A DNA stretch of 64,000 bases from Streptomyces sp. CB02400 (lineage in GTDB: Bacteria; Actinomycetota; Actinomycetes; Streptomycetales; Streptomycetaceae), in contig NZ_LIWB01000010.1 in the NCBI RefSeq assembly GCF_001905725.1, forward strand, positions 1 through 64,000. The letters run 5' to 3'. Positions 17,872-28,411 of this stretch are shown piece by piece; position 1 is the stretch's first letter, and each line of letters begins with the position of its first letter. A program made the translations under genes and the position numbers. The notes under the pieces were generated by a model that searched no databases, was not told where the DNA came from, and worked only from the letters and a program-made list of their open reading frames with translations.

Positions 17872-19101
17872 ATGACGGTTTCCGTGACCCTGCCGGCCCT
17901 CGGCGAGTCAGTCACCGAGGGCACCGTGACCCGTTGGCTGAAGGAAGTCGGCGAGCGCGTCGAGAGCGACGAACCGCTGCTGGAGATCTCCACCGACAAG
18001 GTCGACACCGAAATCCCCTCCCCCGCTTCCGGCGTCCTGCTGACGATCACCGTCGCCGAGGACGAGACCGCTGCGATCGGCGCCGAGCTGGCGGTCATCG
18101 CCGAACCGGACGACGGTCCGGTGCCCGCATCTGCGGTGCCCGCTCCCGAGGCCACGGACGCACCGGCGCCCGGGACTCCGAACGACGCCCCTGTCACAGC
18201 CCCGGCGCCGGTGGCGGAAACGCCCTCACGGCACACCGCGCCGGCGCCCTCGGCCCCGCCGGCCCCCGCCGCGGCCCCGCCGACCCCGGCCTCCGCCCCG
18301 GTTCCGGACGCCTCCGTCCCCGACCGAGCCGAGGCTCGGCCCGCGGGCCCGCCGGCGGAGGCTTCCTCGCTGCGCGGACGGACAGTCGGCATGAGCCGTA
18401 TCCGCAAGGCCATCGGGGACAACCTGAGAAGAGCTCTGCTCGAACAGGCTCAGCTGACCACTACCGTGGAGGCGGATGTCACCCGGCTCATGAGGCTACG
18501 CGATCAGGCGAAGGCCGGATTCCTGGCCCGCGAGGGTCTCAAGTTGTCCCCGATGCCGTTCTTCGTCAAGGCAGCCGCCCAGGCCCTGAAGTCCCACCCG
18601 GTCGTCAATGCCAGGATCAACGAGGCCGAAGGGACCATCACCTACTTCGACACCGAGAACGTGGGCATCGCGGTGGACACCCAGTACGGGCTCATGACGC
18701 CGGTCGTCAAGGCCGCCGGTGACCTCACCGTCGCCGGCATCGCGCGGGCCGTCCATGACCTGGCTGACCGGGCCCGCAGCGGACACCTCACCCCGGACGA
18801 CGTCTCGGGCGCCACCTTCACGATCTCGAACACCGGATCGCGCGGCGCCCTGTTCGACACGGTCATCGTGCCGCCGAACCAGGCCGCGATCCTGGGCGTG
18901 GGGGCCACGGTCAGACGGCCCGGGGTGGTCCGGATCGGCGACGAGGAGGTCATCGGCGTACGCGACCTGGTGCATCTGTCGCTGTCCTACGACCACAGGC
19001 TGGTGGACGGTGCGGATGCCGCACGCTATCTGACCACGGTGAGGGAGATGGTGGAAGCGGCCGCGTTCGGGGCCGATCTGTACCCGGACGTCGAGAGATG
19101 A
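17872..19101 (+). CDS. 2-oxoacid dehydrogenase E2 (dihydrolipoamide acyltransferase)
   Basis: 409 residues. One N-terminal lipoyl domain (1-80), lipoylation site within LLEISTDKVDTE. Then a long Ala/Pro-rich flexible linker (about 82-165), and the catalytic domain (about 170-409) with SYDHRLVDGADAARYL carrying the active-site His. The small peripheral subunit-binding domain, which usually sits between linker and catalytic core and holds E1 or E3, is not recognisable: the linker runs straight into RGRTVGMSRIRKAIGDNLRRAL. Either binding is supplied otherwise or this E2 is specialised for the AceE next to it. Start ATG 17872 follows AAGGAGCTGAAACGACATC. Confidence 0.9.
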   Translation: MTVSVTLPALGESVTEGTVTRWLKEVGERVESDEPLLEISTDKVDTEIPSPASGVLLTITVAEDETAAIGAELAVIAEPDDGPVPASAVPAPEATDAPAPGTPNDAPVTAPAPVAETPSRHTAPAPSAPPAPAAAPPTPASAPVPDASVPDRAEARPAGPPAEASSLRGRTVGMSRIRKAIGDNLRRALLEQAQLTTTVEADVTRLMRLRDQAKAGFLAREGLKLSPMPFFVKAAAQALKSHPVVNARINEAEGTITYFDTENVGIAVDTQYGLMTPVVKAAGDLTVAGIARAVHDLADRARSGHLTPDDVSGATFTISNTGSRGALFDTVIVPPNQAAILGVGATVRRPGVVRIGDEEVIGVRDLVHLSLSYDHRLVDGADAARYLTTVREMVEAAAFGADLYPDVER

Positions 19102-19249
19102 GAACGTGCCGGTGCGATGGGCGGATCACGCCGGTCCTCCAGGGGCGGTGAGGGCGACCCGCCCCGTCCGCCGGTCCCGGTTCCCGGAGGGGAAGCGGGA
19201 CCGGCTGTGCCCTGCGCGCCTCCCGGGCCACCACTCCGGCCCATGTGGC

Positions 19250-20128
19250 TCAGGCACGCACGGAGCGGTTCCAACCGAGGTGGAGAACGGCCACGTCGTC
19301 CCTCAGACCGCCGCAGGGCTCGGCAAGCATCGCCGCTCCGCTCACCAGAGCGTCGACGAAGTCCTGGGAGGGGAGCTGGGCGTGCCGGGCCGCGAGCCGC
19401 AGCAGACCTTGCTCGCCGAGCCGTCCGGCGGGGGTCCGGCCCTCGTAGAGACCGTCGGTGAAGAGCACCAGGCTGTCCCCGTCCCCGAGAACGACCTCGC
19501 TCTCGGACCAGTCCCCGTGTCCGGGAAAGAGGCCGAGCGGGATACCTCGCTGCGGCTCCACCCAGCCGACCCCACCCGGATGCCGGTGCAGCAGCCCCGG
19601 GTGACCGGCGCTGACCACCCGGACGGATCGCCCGTGGGGTGGGAAGACCAGGGATACCGTGGTGGCGTACGTCTCGTCGTCCCGCCGCTCCTTCACCAGG
19701 ATCTTCTCGAGCAGGTGCGCCTGTTCCACCTGGGTCTGCCCGCACAGAACGGCAGTGCGCCAGGACAGGCGCAGATGGACGGCCAGGGCGGCCTCGGCCG
19801 CACCGTGACCGGACACGTCCCCCATGATGACGTGGACGGTGGAGTCCTCGGTGCGCACCACGTCGTAGAAGTCGCCGCCCAGCAGGGAGTGCGACCGGCA
19901 GGGCGCGTAGTGGGAGGCGGTGACGAAGCCGTCACCCTCCAGGGCGAGATCGGGGAGCAGACCACGCTGCAGCGAGGCGTGGTCCCACGCGTTCTCGTGC
20001 TGCGACAGCAAGAGCAACGCGAGGTCCCCGCACAGTGCTGACGGAGCCCACGAACGGACGTCCGGCACGGACCCGCCTCGGGGCGAATCGCTGTCGGTCA
20101 TCTCCGACGGCCGAAGAGGACTGATCAT
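19250..20128 (-). CDS. PP2C/SpoIIE-type serine phosphatase (RsbU-like)
   Basis: 292 residues. The catalytic SpoIIE-type core shows LQRGLLPDL, ALEGDGFVTASHYAPC, LLGGDFYDVV, VIMGDVSGHGAAEAALA, SAGHPGLL, LVLFTDGLYEGR and DDVAVLHL, so the metal-binding Asp residues are in place. In Streptomyces such phosphatases act on anti-anti-sigma factors or similar switches. It has no N-terminal PAS, GAF or transmembrane domain, so it must be controlled through expression or partners. The start ATG at 20128 is the longest reasonable; ATG 20101 is possible. The promoter of the recurrent type at 20239-20213 overlaps the end of the upstream acetyltransferase gene. Confidence 0.9.
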   Translation of the reverse strand: MISPLRPSEMTDSDSPRGGSVPDVRSWAPSALCGDLALLLLSQHENAWDHASLQRGLLPDLALEGDGFVTASHYAPCRSHSLLGGDFYDVVRTEDSTVHVIMGDVSGHGAAEAALAVHLRLSWRTAVLCGQTQVEQAHLLEKILVKERRDDETYATTVSLVFPPHGRSVRVVSAGHPGLLHRHPGGVGWVEPQRGIPLGLFPGHGDWSESEVVLGDGDSLVLFTDGLYEGRTPAGRLGEQGLLRLAARHAQLPSQDFVDALVSGAAMLAEPCGGLRDDVAVLHLGWNRSVRA

Positions 20129-20212
20129 TTCTCGGCTTTCATGGGGCGGACGAGGGCTGTGCGCGGCACCTTCCGACGTCCGTGCTTCCTGGCTGGATCC
20201 TTGTGTACAGGA

Positions 20213-20239
20213 GACCGGTCACTCGTCACGCGCGTGACA
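20213..20239 (-). promoter_or_regulatory. ECF41-like promoter for the phosphatase, inside the GNAT gene end
   Basis: Minus strand: TGTCACG (20239-20233), 16 nt, GGTC (20216-20213). The -35 box overlaps the last codons (Met-Ser-Arg-Ala) of the acetyltransferase. Distance from -10 to the ATG is 84 nt. Confidence 0.7.
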
Positions 20240-20780
20240 TCGACCGCAGGACGCTGGACGCCCGCCGTCCCACGTTCCACCGGGCCGATCGCCGGTCGAG
20301 GACGGGCAGACCGGCCGCCAGATCCCGGGTACGGGCCCAGGCGGTGATCACACCGGCCTCGTTGCGCTGATGCACGGTGACGGGTGAGCGACGCAGGATC
20401 GAGGCGATCCGGCCATCGCCGGCGAGGGCGAGGCCGTAGACCGTCGTCCAGTCCCCCTGCGCGGCTTGACACCCCAGCCGGTGCAGCAGCCGGGTGCCGA
20501 GGCCGTTGTCCTGCCAGACGTCCTCGACGAGGAGGGCGACCTCCGCGGCGGAGCCGTCCGGGACCAGATGGCCCACAGCGACGATGCGCCCCCCGGCGTC
20601 CTGTGCGGCCAGATGGACCGAACCGGGGCGCTTCAGGAGAACGGGCAGGTAGTCGCGGGGATCAGCCATCGCCCGGTGGTAGCGGCTCCATAGCGCATGT
20701 GCCGAGCAGCGACCGTGCAGGGCCACGACGGCAGCGAGGTCCTCCGGGCCGGTCGGGGTGATCCGCGGTTCGCGGTGCAT
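20226..20780 (-). CDS. GNAT-family N-acetyltransferase
   Basis: 184 residues. Acetyl-CoA-binding features are present: AAEVALLVEDVWQDNGLGTRLLHRL corresponds to the V-x-x-x-x-Q/R-x-x-G-x-G/A loop. The N-terminal part (SAHALWSRYHRAMADP) resembles the GNAT domain of Streptomyces acetyltransferase-type regulators that acetylate lysines. The ATG at 20780 follows GGAAGAG. A regulon promoter lies 80 nt upstream. The stop is followed by the phosphatase gene, so both modify proteins or metabolites under the same promoter type. Substrate unknown. Confidence 0.85.
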   Translation of the reverse strand: MHREPRITPTGPEDLAAVVALHGRCSAHALWSRYHRAMADPRDYLPVLLKRPGSVHLAAQDAGGRIVAVGHLVPDGSAAEVALLVEDVWQDNGLGTRLLHRLGCQAAQGDWTTVYGLALAGDGRIASILRRSPVTVHQRNEAGVITAWARTRDLAAGLPVLDRRSARWNVGRRASSVLRSMSRA

Positions 20781-20860
20781 GGGCTCTTCCTTACGCGGCC
20801 GGACACGGCGAGGGCGCTCGAGGGCTGTCCGGAGTCTGATGCAGCGGTTACGACATCCAT

Positions 20861-20887
20861 GACCGAGGACGCTGACGCGACGTGACA
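20861..20887 (-). promoter_or_regulatory. ECF41-like promoter for the acetyltransferase
   Basis: Minus strand: TGTCACG (20887-20881), 16 nt, GGTC (20864-20861), 80 nt before the ATG at 20780. The rest of 20888-21063 shows no gene. Confidence 0.7.
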
Positions 20888-21063
20888 CCGGCACGCGCGT
20901 GTTCTGCGACACCCCGTACCGGCGAGGAGGACGGGTCGGAAGAGGAACGGGCTGAACGCTTCATCGACGCGTCCACGCGGCGGCCCACTTCGCCGCACTG
21001 GGCACGCGGGCGGCCGTGAACAGGATTCGCTCCACGACGCAAGCAGTGGAGCGACTCACCTCA

Positions 21064-21090
21064 TGTCACACCCGACCGCTCGTCGTGGTC
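21064..21090 (+). promoter_or_regulatory. ECF41-like promoter for the secreted toxin-like pseudogene
   Basis: TGTCACA (21064-21070), 16 nt, GGTC (21087-21090), 90 nt before the ATG at 21181. The promoter is intact although the gene behind it is broken. Confidence 0.72.
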
Positions 21091-21180
21091 ATTGCCGACG
21101 GTGCATCAGCAACTTTCGGAGCGGGGCTGTTTCCCCCTCCCCTACAAGAACGAGACGATGACACACGAGGACGAGGGAAC

Positions 21181-24595
<3,415 letters not shown>

Positions 24596-24632
24596 TCGGA
24601 CAGCGGTCGAAGGCCGCCAAGGACTGACACGC

Positions 24633-24679
24633 CGAACAGCGACGCACCCGATCGGAATGATCGGGTGCGTCGCTGTTCG
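24633..24679. terminator. Bidirectional terminator between the convergent toxin-like genes
   Basis: Perfect inverted repeat with 21-bp arms (24633-24653 and 24659-24679) and loop GGAAT, centred between the stop of the lectin-ended gene and the stop of the ribosome-inactivating-protein gene. Confidence 0.8.
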
Positions 24680-24711
24680 CGTGTGCTGGGAGATCGCCGC
24701 GCCTCGCGGGC

Positions 24712-25541
24712 TCAACGCCGGATGACGCGCAGGTGGTCCCTCACGTCCTGCCGGAAGGAGAACTGCCCCACACCGTCGACCAGCAAGGGGAAGGTCGACG
24801 GATTGTCCGTGATGGCCACGGCGAATCTGGAGATCGGTCCCCAGGCGTTCCGGAGGGACCGCAGGTAGGGGGAGGACACGGTGTAGAAGGAGCCACCGGA
24901 TCGCCCGGCGAACACCGGATCCCAGGCATCACGGAAGTCGGTGAACCGTGCCGCCTCGGAGAACGCCCCGACGAACAGGAGAAGCGCCCGAGCCGCACTC
25001 TGTCGCTGGCTTCCGTTGGCTGTCGCCAGGTCCGGGATCGAAGCGAGGCCGCGGACCGCCCCTCTGAGGCCGTCGAGGTTCGCGATCTCCGGCTCCCCGC
25101 CGGCGGCGTCGATGAGCGAACCGTAGTTGCCACCGAAGTTCAACGTGTTGCGTGGCCGCCACGAGCCATCTCGGTACGCACGTTCTCCGACGCGTCATTG
25201 AACGCGTACAGCTTTCCGTTGCTGGGGCGGAACCCTCCGATGTACAGGTTCGCCGGGTTGAAGTAGAGACTCACGAGTTCGCTGCCACCACCGTCGCCGA
25301 GTCGCAGCGCGATCAGCCCCGGAGGGGCAGCCTGGGTGAGGTACACGTCATCGCGGAAGATGCGGCCCGCCGCTTGACGGAGTTGTACGACGGCCGAGTG
25401 GTAGGGCCCCACTTTGCCCCCTGATCCGCAGCACACCCGTCCGGGGTGCCTGTTCGGTCTGCCGCGCGATCTGTACGTGGGCGGGGATGCCGCTCTGCCG
25501 ATCGATCCGGGACTCGACCACGTCACCTTCCACACTTTCAT
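24712..25541 (-). pseudogene. Frameshifted ribosome-inactivating protein (rRNA N-glycosylase)
   Basis: Two overlapping reading frames together give a ricin-A/Shiga-type RIP. The upstream frame (ending at 25140) has YHSAVVQLRQAAG, SLYFNPANLYIGGFR and KLYAFNDAS. The downstream frame (from 25143) continues with NFGGNYGSLIDAAGG, SEAARFTDFRDAW and LRNAWGPISRFAV. All usual active-site residues are therefore encoded: the two Tyr, the Glu and Arg of EAARF, and the Trp. The family removes one adenine from the sarcin-ricin loop of large rRNA. The frames join at 25140-25143, where the upstream stop TGA overlaps a TTG. The N-terminus is not resolved: upstream of about 25420 a different frame also looks coding. 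There is no slippery heptamer, so I call it broken. RIP genes are known in a few Streptomyces. Confidence 0.72.
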
Positions 25542-25995
25542 CAATTCATTGGCAGAAGCGCGACCAGAGCAAGCACCGTCGGCGAACGGGCGGCATCCTG
25601 GGACTGTCCGACCAGGTCCATGGAACGGGGAGGCCTCAGTCGTCGGCCACATGGGGGGACGGTGCCGGTCACCGGCGAAGGCACGGGGCGCGACGCGGTT
25701 CCGGGTGGCGCGAGACCCGACCGGCAGCCGGAACCCGCAGGCCCGTCGCACTTGATGGTGACAGTGGCAAGGATGGTCGTGCGTGGTGTCCGGAAAGGCC
25801 TGTTGCGCCTTCTTCACAGTGACTGCGACGTTCTTCGGCACCGAAGAACACGTGTGGTCAGCTCGGGGCGTCTACCACGGGGAGTATGCTCCAGCATAGA
25901 ATGTCCCGAGGTACCCATTCAGGTGGCCTTGCTGGGGCACCACGGGATGAGTCGGTCTGGTCGCCGCTCAAAGGGTGAGACGAGAGGAAGACACG
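25542..25995. other. Intergenic stretch, no gene supported
   Basis: Between the RIP relic and the coiled-coil protein. Several open frames exist but none with recognisable content. A GTGACA at about 25759 has no correctly spaced -10 partner. It may include the lost 5' end of the RIP gene. Confidence 0.4.
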
Positions 25996-26601
25996 GTGCC
26001 GGCAACTCGCGCCACGCACAACATCGAGATCACCGCTGAAAGCCTTCAGGATGACCTGGCCCGCTTGGAGGTGCAAAAGCACGCGCTGGAGAGGGAACTG
26101 GCCGCCGTTGTCGCTCACCTCGACTCGGTACAGCGGGCATTGAGCGCCCTGTCGGTCCTGATGGCCGGAGAGTCGCACACGTCCTCGCCGACAGCCGTCC
26201 CCAGTGCCGCCGCCGAGGCTGACCAGGCCTCCGCCGCGAAGCCCGCGGGAGAGCGGGACAGTACCGCCGCCGAGGCAACCGGTACGGGGGGACGCATCCT
26301 CTCATCAAGCGAGGACCGTCGAGCGCATCGGCAGACCGGGAAGCGGTCGGCGGCGAAGAATTCGACGGCTCGTGCCCAGGCTCAGGAGCAGCAGACGACC
26401 TACGGCAGGCTCACCGAGCAGATCCTCGGCTACTTCGCGGAGGCCGGCGACGCCGACGTGCGGGCCCGCGATGTGGCGGCGGCGCTCGGACGCGACACCG
26501 ACAGTGGCAGCATCAACGCGGTTCGCAGCACGCTCGACCGTCTCGTCGCCACCTCGCGCATCGAACGGGCCGGTCGCGGCCTTTACCACGCCAAACGCTG
26601 A
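25996..26601 (+). CDS. Coiled-coil / winged-helix-like protein of unknown function
   Basis: 201 residues from GTG 25996, which has AGAGGAAG at the right spacing; a GTG at 25975 is less likely. The N-terminal 55 residues are a strong heptad-like coiled coil (LQDDLARLEVQKHALERELAAVVAHLDSV). A disordered Ala/Ser/Thr linker follows (about 60-130). The C-terminal 65 residues (YGRLTEQILGYFAEAGDADVRARDVAAALGRDT to VATSRIERAGRGLYHAKR) look like a small winged helix, as in nucleoid or chromatin-associated wHTH proteins. I infer a DNA-binding dimer. No ECF-type promoter precedes it, and it is the only gene between the toxin relics and the flavohaemoglobin. Confidence 0.65.
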   Translation: MPATRATHNIEITAESLQDDLARLEVQKHALERELAAVVAHLDSVQRALSALSVLMAGESHTSSPTAVPSAAAEADQASAAKPAGERDSTAAEATGTGGRILSSSEDRRAHRQTGKRSAAKNSTARAQAQEQQTTYGRLTEQILGYFAEAGDADVRARDVAAALGRDTDSGSINAVRSTLDRLVATSRIERAGRGLYHAKR

Positions 26602-26732
26602 ACAACGTCACGGCAGCGGTGGGCAGCAACGTTCTCCATCGCCCGCCCTCGAGGGATCGACCCGCGCCCGGGGAAGCATCCGACAGGCTGGTCACAGCCG
26701 CGGAAGTGTGTCGGACCCTGTGCGCGGACGAG

Positions 26733-26927
26733 TCAGGTCATGACGAAACTCCTCCTCGTCGCCCCGCAGCGCCCCGTCAGGCCGCACTCAACCTCGCCCC
26801 GGTTCGGTCCCAGCCCGTGTCGCAGTGACTGCAGCGACTCGAAGTCTCCGAGAGTCGCGGTACTACTGCCCGATGGACGACGCAAGCGCTTGTCGAACAA
26901 ACGCTCAGTCATCTCTCGGCGAGACAT
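26733..26927 (-). CDS. Possible small protein, hypothetical
   Basis: 64 codons starting with ATG at 26927 and preceded by AGGAGAGGGGC, a very good ribosome binding site. The third-position GC is moderate. The product (MSRREMTERLFDKRLRR..., with two Cys near the C-terminus) matches no family I know. It lies opposite the leader of the flavohaemoglobin gene, and no promoter of the recurrent type serves it. It could be noise. Confidence 0.25.
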   Translation of the reverse strand: MSRREMTERLFDKRLRRPSGSSTATLGDFESLQSLRHGLGPNRGEVECGLTGRCGATRRSFVMT

Positions 26928-26972
26928 GCCCCTCTCCTGTGGCGCACACCACTCCCCATGTGCCGGAACAGG

Positions 26973-26999
26973 CGTCACAAGTTCTCCCGACACCCTGTC
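26973..26999 (+). promoter_or_regulatory. ECF41-like promoter for the flavohaemoglobin
   Basis: CGTCACA (26973-26979), 16 nt, TGTC (26996-26999), 79 nt before the GTG at 27079. One of three sites where both boxes or the -10 deviate from the commonest form. Confidence 0.6.
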
Positions 27000-27078
27000 A
27001 AGAGTGTGGAGCCGGAGGCAGGGAACCGGCTTCGACGGCAACCAGCGCATCCGGAACCGATGCCAGTCAGGAGTCAGC

Positions 27079-28290
27079 GTGCTCTCCACCCAGTCGGCGC
27101 AGATCGTCCGCAGCACACTCCCGGTCGTAGCGACGTCTCTCGGTGACATCACCGAGCTGTTCTACCGCCGCATGTTCGAGGAGCGTCCCGAACTGCTGCG
27201 TGACCTCTTCAACCGCGCGAACCAGGCCAATGGTTCGCAGCGCGAGGCGCTGGCCGGCGCGGTCGCCGCCTTCGCGACGTCACTGGTCGAACGTCCCGAT
27301 GAGCGCCCCGACGCCGTACTCGGCCGTATCGCCAACAAGCACGCCTCGTTAGGCATCACCGCCGACCAGTACACCCTCGTCGCTCGTCATCTCCTCGCCG
27401 CCGTCGCCGACGTACTCGGCGATGCCGTCACACCGGCGGTCGCTGCCGCCTGGGACGAGGTCTACTGGCTCATGGCCAACGCGCTGATAGCCATGGAGGC
27501 ACGTCTCTACGCCGAGGCCCACGTCGACGACGGTGCCGTATGGCGGACGATGGAGATCGCCGGGCGCCGCGAGGAGACTCCGGACACCGCTTCCTTCGTC
27601 CTCCGTCGCCCTGACGGACTGCCCACCGAACCGTTCGTCCCGGGTCAGTACGTCAGTGTGCGGGTCGAACTTCCCGACGGAGCGCACCAGACACGTCAGT
27701 ACAGTCTGTCCACGGCTCCCGGACGCGATGCCTGGCGCATCACTGTCAAGCGGGAACGTTCCGCCGACGGACGCGTGCCCGAAGGCGAGGTCTCCTCGTG
27801 GCTGCACGCACATGCCCGCGCCGGTGACACCTTGGAAGTCTCCCTGCCCTTCGGCGATCTCCTGCTCCCCGACGGCGACGCCCCCCTGCTGCTGGCCTCC
27901 GCCGGCATCGGCATCACCCCTGTGCTCGCCATGCTGGAACACCTGGTCGTCGACTCGCCCGACCGCACTGTCATCGTCGTACACGCGGACCGCTCCCCCA
28001 CCTACCACGCCCACCGACTCGAACTGTCCGCGCTGGTGGAGCGTCTGCCCCACGCTTCGCTGCACCTCTGGTACGAGGACACCACCGACCACCCCGCGTC
28101 CGCGGCGCCGCACGTCAACGAGGGTTGGGCGGACATCACGCGGCTGACACTCCCCAAGGAGACCCTGGCCTTCCTCTGCGGCCCCTTGTCCTTCATGCAG
28201 ATCGTCCGAGCGGACCTGCTCGCCCACGGCCTCAACCCTGCGGCCATCCACTACGAAGTGTTCGGTCCCGACCTCTGGCTCAGCACCTGA
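27079..28290 (+). CDS. hmp: Flavohaemoglobin (NO dioxygenase)
   Basis: 403 residues from a GTG at 27079 behind AGGAG. Globin domain about 1-140 with IANKHASLGI (proximal His), then a FAD domain with QYSLSTAPG (RxYS motif) and an NAD domain with ASAGIGITPVLAMLEHL and FLCGPLSFM, ending in HYEVFGPDLW, the Hmp signature. It oxidises NO to nitrate using NADH or NADPH and O2 in the cytoplasm. It ends at a shared terminator (28349-28386), and its promoter at 26973 belongs to the recurrent set. With the WhiB-like gene, which also has the promoter, it suggests a nitrosative or oxidative trigger. Confidence 0.95.
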   Translation: MLSTQSAQIVRSTLPVVATSLGDITELFYRRMFEERPELLRDLFNRANQANGSQREALAGAVAAFATSLVERPDERPDAVLGRIANKHASLGITADQYTLVARHLLAAVADVLGDAVTPAVAAAWDEVYWLMANALIAMEARLYAEAHVDDGAVWRTMEIAGRREETPDTASFVLRRPDGLPTEPFVPGQYVSVRVELPDGAHQTRQYSLSTAPGRDAWRITVKRERSADGRVPEGEVSSWLHAHARAGDTLEVSLPFGDLLLPDGDAPLLLASAGIGITPVLAMLEHLVVDSPDRTVIVVHADRSPTYHAHRLELSALVERLPHASLHLWYEDTTDHPASAAPHVNEGWADITRLTLPKETLAFLCGPLSFMQIVRADLLAHGLNPAAIHYEVFGPDLWLST

Positions 28291-28348
28291 CACCCCATCA
28301 CCTGCGACGCGCCCTGCAAGTGCCCGTGCGGATCTCCCCGGCACAGGG

Positions 28349-28386
28349 GAGGAAGGCCGGCCCGACGCCCCGGGCCGGCCTTCCTC
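28349..28386. terminator. Bidirectional terminator, hmp / LAL regulator
   Basis: Perfect inverted repeat with 15-bp arms GAGGAAGGCCGGCCC (28349-28363) and complement (28372-28386), 8-nt loop, between two convergent genes. Confidence 0.8.
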
Positions 28387-28411
28387 GTCGTCGAGCTCCG
28401 GAACGCTGCCG

